The position numbers and the translations under genes are program-made. From positions 1 to 64,000 of the forward strand of contig NZ_SDDZ01000004.1 in the NCBI RefSeq assembly GCF_004115975.1: a stretch of DNA of 64,000 nucleotides, read 5' to 3'. The stretch comes from Gelidibacter gilvus. GTDB lineage: Bacteria > Bacteroidota > Bacteroidia > Flavobacteriales > Flavobacteriaceae. The stretch's first letter is position 1. The number at the start of each line of letters is the position of its first letter. This document shows positions 18,333-27,835 of the stretch, one piece after another. A model generated the notes under the pieces. That model worked only from the letters and a program-made list of their open reading frames with translations, was not told where the DNA came from and made no database searches.

Positions 18333-18345
18333 GGGTTCGAGATTC

Positions 18346-18452
18346 CAAATTCCAAATTCCAAATTCCAAAAATCAAAAATCATCAATCACCAATCAACAA
18401 TCATCAATCATCAATCAACAATCACCAATCATCAATCACCAATCATCAATCC
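18346..18452. repeat. Tandem short repeats (ATTCCAAATTCCAA, then AATCATCAATCACC units)
   Basis: Three near-copies of CAAATTC give way to about ten degenerate copies of AATCAYCAATCA. There are no unique spacers, so this is a simple-sequence tract, not CRISPR. It lies between the 2TM gene and its LytTR regulator gene, in what is otherwise one operon. Confidence 0.85.
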
Positions 18453-18518
18453 CTAAAACCTCACACCTCAAACCCATTTACTAATCCCTAATCCCAAATC
18501 CCTAATTCCATTCAAAAA

Positions 18519-19274
18519 ATGAAAGTAATCATCATAGAAGACGAAAAACCATCCGCAAGACGTTTGCAGCGCATGTTGGCCAACTTACAGATAGAAGCCA
18601 AGACCATGTTGCATTCTGTTGAGGAATCCATTGCTTGGTTTTCTGAAAACCCTCATCCCGATTTGATATTTTTAGACATCCAACTGAGTGACGGTCTGTC
18701 TTTTGAAATCTTTGAAGCTTTAGAAATCAATTCGGCAGTAATTTTTACAACCGCCTATGACGACTATGCTTTACAGGCCTTCAAACTCAATAGCATTGAT
18801 TATTTATTGAAACCCATTGATGAAGAGGATCTCGCAAAGGCCGTTGAAAAGTATAAGACGCGGGTACCGATGCAGAAATCGGTGGTGATTGATTTTGACG
18901 AGATTCGGAAAATGTTGGTCAATCCTTTGGATCGAACCTACAAAAAACGGTTTTCCATTAAAGTGGGGCAGCATCTCAAATTGATTGCTGCAGACGATAT
19001 TGAATGTTTTTACAGCGAAAACAAAGGCACCTATGCCCATACCAGCGACGGAAGAAACTATCTTTTAGACGTGAGTTTGGAACAATTGGAACCAGACTTA
19101 GAGCCGAAAGTGTTTTTTAGGGTCAGCAGAAAGTTCTTTGTCAATGTCGATGCGATTAAGGATATGATCAGTTATACCAATTCACGGATCCAAATCAAAT
19201 TAAAAACCTTTAACGAGCAGGATATTATCGTGGCTCGAGAACGGGTCAAGGATTTTAGGGAGTGGCTGGAATAA
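18519..19274 (+). CDS. LytTR-family response regulator
   Basis: The 251-residue protein has an N-terminal receiver domain with acidic pocket IIIEDEKPSA, phospho-acceptor Asp in LIFLDIQLSDG, and TTAYDDYALQAF plus the Lys of DYLLKPID. A C-terminal LytTR DNA-binding domain covers about residues 145-245 (FSIKVGQHLKLIAADDIECF, FFRVSRKFFVNVDAIK). It is the likely partner of the LytS-type kinase at 16693. A tract of simple repeats separates the two genes. Target promoters cannot be named from the sequence. Confidence 0.93.
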   Translation: MKVIIIEDEKPSARRLQRMLANLQIEAKTMLHSVEESIAWFSENPHPDLIFLDIQLSDGLSFEIFEALEINSAVIFTTAYDDYALQAFKLNSIDYLLKPIDEEDLAKAVEKYKTRVPMQKSVVIDFDEIRKMLVNPLDRTYKKRFSIKVGQHLKLIAADDIECFYSENKGTYAHTSDGRNYLLDVSLEQLEPDLEPKVFFRVSRKFFVNVDAIKDMISYTNSRIQIKLKTFNEQDIIVARERVKDFREWLE

Positions 19275-20447
19275 TTAATTATTGATCCTATTGTCATCAA
19301 AGGCCGATGGCAATAGCTTTGGAATAAACTTAATGAATAAAGGCAGCAAAATGGCACCACCAGGCAACATGAAAATGGCCAAACTTGGAATGGACTTGAA
19401 AATATCCAACAGTTGTTCCTGAATCTTTTTGTGTTCTTCATCCGTCAGATCTCTCTGGGTGGACTGGGTCAATAGCACCATCAATTCTTTGCTTTCCCTA
19501 AGTTCCTTTATCAAACGTTTACTGTTTCTGCTGATGAGCTTGATTACCATCTTGCTGGAATTGTCATAAAAACTCTGAACAAAATTCTTAGAGCCTAAAG
19601 AGGCGATGCGATTGTCATTATGTGAATAAAAGTTATCGATATCAAGAATGGATTGTTTTAAAACGGATAGCTCCAGATTTAAATGACTGCAAAACTGTGT
19701 CAAAAATTCATTCTCACTTTGGTCAACGGTTTTATCCGTCCAAGACGCCATACAGGCCAGATCTATAGTGTATTGTTTTTCTAAAGAAGTTTTAAGTGCT
19801 GTGATCGCATCGCCATAATCCATAGGATGGTTATTGTGGTAACGTCTTGAGGCTTTGAACAACTTGGTCAAGCTATCATCATATTTGCTCTTTTGATGCT
19901 TGGATTCAAAAACTTCAATCACAATGGTTTCTATAGCATTTTCTATATTTTGTAAGTATTGGTCTGAAACACTATTGGTCTCTAAAAACTTTTCATACGC
20001 CAGCACATCAACAAACAACAGCGCATTGATAATAAAATAATTGAAGTTTTTGGTAAAGATGTTGTCATCAATATGAATCCGCTTATGGATCAGATCTTCC
20101 AGAAGTGCAGCAGATTTCTTCTTGCCCAAAATGGCTTTAAAAATCGAGGTTTTACTTACCGTAATGGCACTATAAAAACTGATGACACTATCAATAAATT
20201 TTTCTTCGGAAGGGTTGTTTTCGTAAAAATAAAAGAACGCCAATATGAGATTTGCCTTGCACAGTTCTTCATCGGTGAGGTCGTTTTTAGGAACCACATT
20301 GCTCACAATCCCCACATTACTTCCATAAATAAAGCCACAAAACTTAAGTTCTTGATAGAAAGATTCGAGTGGTTTATGCACAAAGGTTTCCTCTCTTGAA
20401 ACTTCGTTGAGTAGTTTTTTTATCCAGCCAGATGCAGAAGGATTCAT
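19275..20447 (-). CDS. LETM1-related biofilm-associated protein
   Basis: The 390-residue protein begins MNPSASGWIKKLLNEV. The middle is rich in helices, and the C-terminal LETM1-like segment LTDEEHKKIQEQLLDIFKSI precedes PSLAIFMLPGGAILLPLF. This matches the flavobacterial family named LETM1-related biofilm-associated protein. The link to biofilm comes from the family name, and no mechanism is visible. It converges with the LytTR gene with no gap (19274/19275). An exact minus-7 box lies 22 bases upstream of the start. Confidence 0.82.
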   Translation of the reverse strand: MNPSASGWIKKLLNEVSREETFVHKPLESFYQELKFCGFIYGSNVGIVSNVVPKNDLTDEELCKANLILAFFYFYENNPSEEKFIDSVISFYSAITVSKTSIFKAILGKKKSAALLEDLIHKRIHIDDNIFTKNFNYFIINALLFVDVLAYEKFLETNSVSDQYLQNIENAIETIVIEVFESKHQKSKYDDSLTKLFKASRRYHNNHPMDYGDAITALKTSLEKQYTIDLACMASWTDKTVDQSENEFLTQFCSHLNLELSVLKQSILDIDNFYSHNDNRIASLGSKNFVQSFYDNSSKMVIKLISRNSKRLIKELRESKELMVLLTQSTQRDLTDEEHKKIQEQLLDIFKSIPSLAIFMLPGGAILLPLFIKFIPKLLPSAFDDNRINN

Positions 20448-20468
20448 AATTAACGATCAATTAGGCTG

Positions 20469-20476
20469 CAAAGATA
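20469..20476 (-). promoter_or_regulatory. Minus-7 promoter box for the LETM1-related gene
   Basis: On the minus strand this reads TATCTTTG, an exact fit to the Bacteroidota minus-7 consensus TAnnTTTG, 22 bases upstream of the ATG. A matching minus-33 TTG is not obvious. Confidence 0.55.
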
Positions 20477-20661
20477 CTTAATTTAATGAGCTTGATGTTT
20501 TTTTTAGTTATCGATTCTAATGAAAAACCAAGGCTTTTCCTTCGCCTAGAGCGACCAATCTCACTTTTTTTTCATTTTATTTAAGTTTTTACAAAACCGT
20601 GATTTTTATTTTTCCGTAGGTATGCACAGAGACATTAATAATTAACAAAAATCTCAATATT

Positions 20662-21312
20662 ATGAAAAAAACAAAAATTTTATTAGGAGTAGCAGTTATC
20701 ACGGTAGCGGGCTTCTTCGCACTTGCGGCAGATCACATGGATGCGCCAGCAGTGACCGGTGGAACAAATGACATCACCGACTTCTATGCCTTTCAGGGGC
20801 AAGACAACAACAACATCGTCTTTGTAACGAATGTTCAGGCGCTTTTATCTCCAACCGACACTCAGTCGGCTATGTTTGATGAAAACACGATGATTGAAAT
20901 CAACATTGATACTAATGGCGATGCGGTAGAGGATTTAGTTATTCAAGCCATTCCAAAAGACGGGAAGATGTATTTCTTCGGTCCCGTAGCGCCAGCTCAG
21001 GCAGGTTTGATGAGTACCGTACGTACTTCAGGAATGGCGTCAAGTGTGGCCATCACAAAACCGGGTGCCAATGCGACCATCGTAACCAACGCAGGCATGA
21101 GCTTCTTTGCAGGCCCACGTGATGATCCCTTCTTTTTTGATGTGGACCAGTACAAAGCCATTATTGCAGGTACGGCTACGGGATTTGAAAATCCAGGTAC
21201 AGATACTTATGCAGGAACAAACGTGATGTCTGTAGTCGTGGAAGTACCAAAATCAATGATTGGCGGCACAGGAAGCATCAACTCATGGGTAGAAACAAAA
21301 AGAAAACAATAA
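20662..21312 (+). CDS. DUF4331 family exported protein (N-terminal-half type)
   Basis: The 216-residue protein has a signal peptide ending near ALA-ADH. The DUF4331 opening is ADHMDAPAVTGGTNDITDFY, then NNIVFVTNVQALLSP, FAGPRDDPFFFD and VVVEVPKSMI. DUF4331 proteins are secreted and of unknown function. This copy ends about where the longer single-chain members begin their C-terminal half, and the next gene carries that half. It opens an operon with the second DUF4331 gene (18-base gap), a TPR lipoprotein and a TonB-dependent receptor. Confidence 0.88.
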   Translation: MKKTKILLGVAVITVAGFFALAADHMDAPAVTGGTNDITDFYAFQGQDNNNIVFVTNVQALLSPTDTQSAMFDENTMIEINIDTNGDAVEDLVIQAIPKDGKMYFFGPVAPAQAGLMSTVRTSGMASSVAITKPGANATIVTNAGMSFFAGPRDDPFFFDVDQYKAIIAGTATGFENPGTDTYAGTNVMSVVVEVPKSMIGGTGSINSWVETKRKQ

Positions 21313-21330
21313 ACTCTAAAAAACTTAATT

Positions 21331-21879
21331 ATGAAATTCAATAATATGAAAATAGCTGCAATAGCAGTTTTAATTTCACTCACTGCATATAACTGCAGTA
21401 ATGACGACGACTCGAATGGACCAAAAGATCCAGAATTCTCTGGCAATTATGTCCAAGAAGATCAAATGGCAAGACCAGCCATCAACACGGTATTTGTTGC
21501 CATGGCGCAAAAGGATGCTTTTAACGTTACGGTCCCATCCAAGCAAGGAGCCGCTTACCAAGCAAGTTTTGAAAGTAGATTGTTGGCTTTGAATCCAGGT
21601 TACACTACCAATGCTTTAGGAATGGACGCAGCAACTTTTACTGGAGCATTGGCTACAGATGTTCTGACGGTGTCTTTAGATGGAACGACCACATTTTTTG
21701 ATGGCACCAATGTGCTGACCGGTCGTACTTTGGCGGATGATGTGATTGATGTGGAACTGCTTTTGATCTTTGGTGGCCCAATGGGTGCCGATAACGGTAC
21801 GTTATCCAGTGACAATGTAGATGCGAATGATAAACCATTCTTGAGCTCATTTCCTTATTTGGCAACGCCACATATGTAA
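21331..21879 (+). CDS. DUF4331 family lipoprotein (C-terminal-half type)
   Basis: The 182-residue protein has a lipobox at ISLTAYNCSNDDD, so it is probably outer-membrane anchored. The mature part has DQMARPAINTVFV, NPGYTTNALGMDA, VLTGRTLADDVIDVELLLIF and FLSSFPYLATPH, the C-terminal half of the DUF4331 family. With the preceding gene it appears to form a split two-chain version. A strong hairpin terminator follows, so transcription of the downstream TPR and receptor genes must come from read-through or a second promoter. Confidence 0.87.
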   Translation: MKFNNMKIAAIAVLISLTAYNCSNDDDSNGPKDPEFSGNYVQEDQMARPAINTVFVAMAQKDAFNVTVPSKQGAAYQASFESRLLALNPGYTTNALGMDAATFTGALATDVLTVSLDGTTTFFDGTNVLTGRTLADDVIDVELLLIFGGPMGADNGTLSSDNVDANDKPFLSSFPYLATPHM

Positions 21880-21886
21880 AATTACC

Positions 21887-21926
21887 AACCCTGAAATAAT
21901 GTCCCACGTTATTTCAGGGTTATTTT
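21887..21926 (+). terminator. Hairpin terminator or attenuator inside the DUF4331 operon
   Basis: Perfect 13-base arms AACCCTGAAATAA and TTATTTCAGGGTT enclose a 9-base loop, followed by ATTTT. It sits between the second DUF4331 gene and the TPR gene and may set the expression ratio of the upstream and downstream genes. Confidence 0.8.
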
Positions 21927-21969
21927 AAACGACAAAAAAACTCAGAAAAAACTCAAAAAACACAAGCAC

Positions 21970-23259
21970 ATGAACTCAAAATATATCTTAGCACTCTGCT
22001 TTTTAGCTATATTAAGTAGTTGTACTACGTCTTCAAAAAAAGTTTCAAACACGTCCGATTACAATCGCTTTTTGGATTTGGCTGAAAATAAAACTTGGAA
22101 TGATGCCCAAAAAGATTATAATTTTTGGAGTATAAAACTAGAAGCCGCACCCAACCAATATAGTTACTTAAGTAAAATTGCGAATACTAACGGTGCCATG
22201 TTTGCATCAACAGGAAAAATAGATTACTTGAAATCGGCAGAAAAAAACCTCAGAGACCTTAACGAGATAAGAAATTATAAATCTTCCGGTCCTATGAAAA
22301 GTTTAGCTGCCAATTATATATCCCAACACAAATTTAAAGCAGCCTTACAGTTGTTGAATAAGGCCGAAATGAATGGCGATAATCTTCTTGGCACTCAAAA
22401 AATGTTATTTGATGTCCATTTAGAATTGGGAAATTATAAAATGGCCAAAGCCTACCTGGAGAAATTTAAAAACATGTCAGATTTTGATTATCTGATCCGA
22501 TTGGCCAAATGGAGTGATCATCAAGGCAATTTGGATGCTGCTATTACCTATTTGGAAAAAGCCAAAACTATTGCAGAGTCCTCAAATTTAAAAGGCATTA
22601 AACAATGGGCTTACACCAACTTAGCCGATTTTTACGGACATGCGGGTAGAATTGAAGATTCCTACACCCATTTTTTAAAAGCATTAGAAATCGATCCAAA
22701 TGATGCTTATGCTAAAAAGGGAATTGCTTGAATTGTCTATTCACATGAAAAAAATCCAGACGAAGCCTTACGGATTTTAAATTCGGTGATGAAGGATTAC
22801 CATGCGCCCGATTATTATTTATTGAAATCTCAAATTTATGAGTTCAAAGGTGATATGGCAGCCAAAAACGAACAATTGAAATTATATATCAATGCGGTTA
22901 AAAATAGGGACTATGGCGATATGTACAACCAATACAATGTGCAGTTGTACACCCATGAAAATCAGAATTTGGAAGCAGCTATTGCCATTTCTAAAATTGA
23001 AATAGAAAATAGACCAACCGCACATTCCTATGATTTATTGGCATGGTCCTACTTTAAAAACGGAGCATTGCAAGAGGCGCTTTCTCTGACCAGAAATCAC
23101 GTGCTAGGATATACTTCAGAACCTGTGGCATTATACCACAGCGCAGAAATTTTAAAAGCCGCTGGCGAACTTGAAGAAGTAAAAGCACTAAAACCAGATT
23201 TGATGGCAAGCGCTTATGAATTGGGTCCAATAATGGCAGAAAAAGTAAGCCAACTTTAA
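21970..23259 (+). pseudogene. TPR lipoprotein gene interrupted by an in-frame TGA
   Basis: One reading frame runs the whole length but is broken at 22729-22731 by TGA. The residues read ...DAYAKKGIA, stop, IVYSHEKNPDEALRIL... TPR spacing continues across the stop, and a Trp codon (TGG) fits there. The first half (253 residues) has a lipobox (LSSCTTSSK) and TPR repeats. The second half (open from a GTG at 22786, 157 residues) carries the rest. A one-base change G to A is the simplest cause, and a sequencing error cannot be excluded. The intact protein would be an outer-membrane partner of the TonB receptor that follows 12 bases downstream. Confidence 0.85.
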
Positions 23260-23271
23260 TCAGACATAGAT

Positions 23272-25505
23272 ATGAAATTTGCAAAATCAACAACACTGTT
23301 TGTAGTGTTGGGTGGCATAGCTATGACCCAAGCACAACAAATAAAAGGAAAGATTACAGACACGAAAAATCAGCCATTGGAAGCAGTTTATATTTATAAT
23401 CTCAACAGTAAAAGTCATGCACACAGCTCTGAAAACGGTTTGTTCATTATAGATAACAATGCGATAGGAGATAGCCTTAAAATAGGATTACTGGGTTACG
23501 GAACAAAAGTTATTGCGTTGAACACCTCAAATTTTAACGACATCATCACAACCATATTGGAAGAGAAGGCTTTTCAACTGGATGAGATGGTCCTGACGGA
23601 AGAATTGAATCCCGTAAGTACAATCAGTCGTTTGGATTTGAATACCAATCCGCTTAACTCGTCTCAGGAAGCATTGCGAAAAATTCCAGGGATGATCATA
23701 GGTCAGCATGCGGGAGGAGGAAAGGCGGAACAAATCTTTTTAAGAGGATTTGACATTGATCATGGAACGGATATTTCTATTTCAGTGGACGGCATGCCCG
23801 TAAATATGGTCTCTCATGCCCACGGACAAGGTTATAGCGATTTGCACTTTTTGATTCCAGAAACCGTGAATAAAATTGATTTCGGAAAAGGACCGCATTA
23901 TGCCAATCATGGCGATTTTGCAACCGCTGGCTATGTCGATTTCTCAACTAGGGATTATCTAAAAGAAAGTTCGATCTCTGTAACAGCGGGACAATTCAAT
24001 AGCTTGCGCACCTTGGGATTGTTCAATCTTTTGGAAAACACAAAAAACCAAAATGCTTACATCGCAGCAGAATATCTGGCCAACGATGGGCCGTATGTGT
24101 CGCCACAAAATTTTGACCGGGTCAATATCTTCGGAAAGTATGTTGCGTTCTCACCTAATAATGATAAAATATCAGTTACAGCTTCCCATTTTACGAGTCG
24201 CTGGGACGCTTCTGGCCAAATTCCGCAAAGAGCTGTTGATGATGGAAGTATCGCACGATTTGGTGCCATTGACGATACCGAAGGTGGTGAAACCGAACGT
24301 ACCAATGTAAACGTAGAATTCAATAAATACATCTCAAATAACACCAGGTTTAAAACCAATGCGTTTTACTCACATTATGCTTTTGAGCTGTATTCTAACT
24401 TTACTTTCTTTTTGGATGATCCTATTAATGGCGATCAAATTAAGCAAAAGGAAGACCGCCAGATTTTTGGATTGAATACGACTATTGTTCATGATACCAA
24501 TTTGGGCGATACGCCATTAACGCTTACTTCAGGTTTGGGATTTAGACAGGATCGCGTGGATGATATCGAATTGTCACACACCTTGAACAGAAAGACCGTT
24601 TTGGAAAACATCCAATTGGGCGATTTGAATGAAACAAACCTTAATGCTTTTGTAAACGCCGAATTTGAATTCGGTAAATTCAGAATCGCCCCAGCTATAC
24701 GTTTGGATTATTTCAAGTTTTTATACGATGATCAATTACAGACCGAATACCAAAGTCTGTCAGAAACGAAAACGATAGTTAATCCGAAATTGAATTTCTA
24801 TTGGGATGTGAAGGACAATTACCAAGTCTTCTTAAAGTCGGGAATAGGCTTTCACAGCAATGACACCCGCGTGGTGGTGAGCAATCAGGGCAAAGATATT
24901 TTACCAAGAGCCTATGGTTTGGATTTGGGCGACATTTGGAAACCGCTTCCAAACTTAGTCGTCAACACGACCTTATGGTATTTGTTTTTAGAACAAGAGT
25001 TTGTATATGTTGCGATGCGGGAATTGTTGAACCAAGTGGAAAAACGGAACGTTATGGATTGGATTTTGGGTTTAGATATCAGTTTAACGATTGGTTGTTT
25101 TTGGATACCGATTTGACCTTGACCCACGCCAGAAGTATTGATGACCCAAAAGGACAGAATTATATCCCGTTGGCACCTGCTTTTACTATGGCGGGAGGTA
25201 TGTCCGTCAATGATTGGAAGGGTTTTTCTGGCGGATTGCGGTACCGATTCATCGATGACCGTCCGGCAATCGAAGATAATTCTATAGTGGCTGATGGCTA
25301 TTTTATCGCCGATTTCAATGCCAATTATAGTTTTGACAAGATCACAATAGGTTTTGCCATTGAAAACTTGTTTGATGTGGATTGGAATGAAACCCAATTT
25401 GCTACGGAATCACGACTTAAAAATGAAGCGCAATCCGTAGAGGAAATCCATTTTACTCCTGGAACGCCATTTTTTATTAAAGGCTCCATTGCCTACAGAT
25501 TTTAA
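23272..25505 (+). pseudogene. TonB-dependent receptor gene with a one-base frameshift
   Basis: The N-terminus has a signal peptide and a carboxypeptidase-like regulatory domain, then a plug (RKIPGMIIGQHAGGG, FLRGFDIDHGTDI) and a barrel. Near 25012 the frame breaks: FVYV is followed by AMRELLNQ and a stop at 25116. The next frame continues the family sequence (DAGIVEPSGKTERYGLDF through to IKGSIAYRF) and ends at 25505 with the C-terminal Phe expected of a barrel. Adding one G in GTTGCGATG (giving GTT GGC GAT) restores a single chain of about 744 residues. It is the second damaged gene in this operon, after the TPR gene. Sequencing error is the alternative. Confidence 0.88.
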
Positions 25506-25743
25506 AGTGAAAGATTTTAAGTAGTGTTAATTTGAGGGAGTTAACATTCGCGGAAAAGAACCATGTTCTTTACTGTAATGAGACCACGTGAGTTGTGGTA
25601 GTTTTTTAGAGTTTTTTGTTAGTGGAAAGTGCTTGGCTATAACGATATGGTCATGTGCTTTCTTGTTTTAAAGAGTTTGCTGCATCAGTCCATCAATGGT
25701 GCGATTCCCATTTTATATTGAAATTAAAATCAGTAGTGCCCTC

Positions 25744-26466
25744 TTAATCTTCGCTTTCGTCGCTAATATTGAAAATACGTTCTTTAGCCTGTTTTGTGTA
25801 ATTGCGGCCAATAGGGATTTTTCTATTGGAAATTTCCACCGTATTGCCTTCCAACGCATCTATTTTATTGATGGAAACCGTATACGACCGATGGATGCGC
25901 ATAAAATTAGATGTCGGCAATTCTTCGGTGATGGCGGTGAGCGATTTGTGAACTACATAATCGCCAATGACGGTAATCACCTTAATATAATCCTTCAGAC
26001 TTTCGATATAAAGAATATCGTTGAGGTTGGTCTTGATAAGTTTTTTGTTGACTCTTAAAAAGATGTGCGGTTCTTGCTGTAATCCTGGGTCGTTTTTGGT
26101 GGTGCTGGCGTAAAAATGTTGATAGACTTTATTTATGGTTTTTACAAACCGATCAAACGGAATGGGCTTTACCAAATAATCCAAGATATTGAGTTCAAAA
26201 CTTTTTACCGCATATTCACGATAGGCCGTTGTAATGACAATTAAAGGTTTGTAGCTCAAGTTTTCAATAAATGCAAATCCAGTGAGTTGAGGCATGTTGA
26301 TATCGAGAAAAATGAGGTCGATTTTTTCTTTTTCCAAAATCCGATAGGCATGTAACGGATTTGTAAACGTGGCCACAATCTCTATATCATCAAAACTCTT
26401 TAAATGGGTTTCAATCACAGTAATGGCCAAAGGTTCATCATCAATAATTAGGCACTTAATTTTCAT
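25744..26466 (-). CDS. LytTR-family response regulator
   Basis: The 240-residue protein has a receiver domain (CLIIDDEPLA, phospho-acceptor Asp in LIFLDINMPQLTG, TTAYREYAVKSFE, DYLVKPIPF). A C-terminal LytTR DNA-binding domain starts near residue 138 (HIFLRVNKKLIKTNLNDI, FMRIHRSYTVSINKIDALEG). It is paired with the LytS-type kinase gene 92 bases upstream and is divergent from the susC operon. That position makes it the best candidate regulator of the SusC/SusD and GH20 genes, whose upstream regions share a repeated element. This is inference. Confidence 0.93.
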   Translation of the reverse strand: MKIKCLIIDDEPLAITVIETHLKSFDDIEIVATFTNPLHAYRILEKEKIDLIFLDINMPQLTGFAFIENLSYKPLIVITTAYREYAVKSFELNILDYLVKPIPFDRFVKTINKVYQHFYASTTKNDPGLQQEPHIFLRVNKKLIKTNLNDILYIESLKDYIKVITVIGDYVVHKSLTAITEELPTSNFMRIHRSYTVSINKIDALEGNTVEISNRKIPIGRNYTKQAKERIFNISDESED

Positions 26467-26558
26467 TTTTATTATCTTTTAATCGGGTGATGTCATTTTA
26501 TGTCCAAGCTAACTTTATCGTCATAAATCTCCCGCGCAGTCTGCATAACAAACCCTAA

Positions 26559-27548
26559 TTATACGGGAATTTTCAAGAACAAGGTGTAGGTATCGTTTTC
26601 AACCTTCGTTTCTAATACAAAATTATTTGAAAACAGCAACATCAATCGTCGTTTTGCATTTTCGATACCAATCCCGCTCGTCTCTTCTTTGGTAGCTTCG
26701 GGATTGAAATTGTTGGTCATCGTCACTTCCAAATAGCCTTTTTTGGAGACATTGAAACTCATGTTTATTTTTAAGTGTTCATTGTCTTTCATACCATGTT
26801 TAAAGCAGTTTTCAGCAAAGGAAAGTAATAATAGTGGTGGCACTTCAACGTCCTCAATATCGCCAGTAATGTCCACTTCGGCGTCCACGCGATCTTCAAA
26901 CCGAAGCCGTTCAATATCAATAAAATTATTGATATGGGTGATTTCTTTTAATAAGCTGGCTTTAGAACTTTTCACTTCGTATAAAATATACTGCATCATA
27001 TCAGATAGCTTGATCACCAATCGAGGTGCGTTGTCAGATTTGTTTAAAGTAAGCGCATAGAGATTGTTCAACGTATTAAAGAAAAAGTGCGGTTGTATTT
27101 GGGTGCGTAAATATTTGAGCTCGGTGCTCATTTGAAGTTGGGCCAAGTCTTCATTTTTTCGCTTTTCAATGGACCAATCGATCACCAATTTTATGGCCGA
27201 AACAAATCCAATCACATACAGTTCACCTAAGATCACTACAATAATATGGTTCAGTTCCATGAATTGACCAGATTCGCCTGCTTCCGGCCAAATGTTTTTA
27301 GTCACCAAAAAATAGATAAGCCCAGTTCTGATCATATAAATCAAAGCCAACATAAATGACAAGGATGCAATGTAATTCCAGTACTGTTTGCGAAGGATAA
27401 ATTTTGGAATCAGATAATAGATATTGATATACACCAGAATGATGTGGATTGGAAATTCCACCAAGTTGGATTTAAAAGAATACCAGTAATCATCAAAATA
27501 ACTTCCCCATCTCACAAAATTAAAAATGAAATATACCAGCCAAAACAT
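26559..27548 (-). CDS. LytS-type sensor histidine kinase
   Basis: The 329-residue inner-membrane kinase has about four membrane segments in the first 130 residues. The His_kinase motif is TQIQPHFFFNTLNNLYAL, and the ATPase domain has LLLLSFAENCFKHGM and GIGIENAKRRL. Its partner is the LytTR regulator downstream. Divergent from susC, it probably senses a signal linked to amino-sugar polysaccharide use, either at the membrane or through the receptor. The short extracytoplasmic loops argue against direct glycan binding. Confidence 0.9.
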   Translation of the reverse strand: MFWLVYFIFNFVRWGSYFDDYWYSFKSNLVEFPIHIILVYINIYYLIPKFILRKQYWNYIASLSFMLALIYMIRTGLIYFLVTKNIWPEAGESGQFMELNHIIVVILGELYVIGFVSAIKLVIDWSIEKRKNEDLAQLQMSTELKYLRTQIQPHFFFNTLNNLYALTLNKSDNAPRLVIKLSDMMQYILYEVKSSKASLLKEITHINNFIDIERLRFEDRVDAEVDITGDIEDVEVPPLLLLSFAENCFKHGMKDNEHLKINMSFNVSKKGYLEVTMTNNFNPEATKEETSGIGIENAKRRLMLLFSNNFVLETKVENDTYTLFLKIPV

Positions 27549-27677
27549 GACATGGTATCTGATGGGAATGGTGTCGCCTATTTTCTTTTTGAATAGTGAA
27601 ATAATTCTTGATTTTGATTGGATTTATTGCATAAAAACCCAGCTATTGTGTGGCAATTTTAGTGATATAATCAGTAA

Positions 27678-27806
27678 TTAACAATTAAATTGACAAATCT
27701 TTATTTGGTTGAAATCGCTTGTCGAGTTTATCATGCCGTCTATGAGCAAAAGCATGTCGTTGATATAAATTCTTTTAAAAATATTTTTTTAATGGATAGT
27801 TTGGCA
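27678..27806 (+). promoter_or_regulatory. Conserved upstream element, copy A (before susC)
   Basis: About 129 bases align with copy B at 34111-34238. The best part is the last 50 bases (27756-27805 against 34188-34237), about 42 identical by hand alignment, starting GTCGTTGATATAA and ending GATAGTTTGGC. Within it, GCCGTCTAT (27735) and GTCGTTGAT (27756) start 21 bases apart, as do their counterparts in copy B. This is two helical turns, as expected for a dimer on direct repeats. The element ends 30 bases before the susC start codon. The rest of the 27549-27835 gap shows nothing else. Confidence 0.75.
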
Positions 27807-27835
27807 AGACTAAACAAAAACGAAATAATCAAATT

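Noticed and set aside
18346-18452. Repeats that could suggest a CRISPR array
   Set aside because: Units are 7-14 bases in direct tandem without unique spacers, and no cas gene is present.
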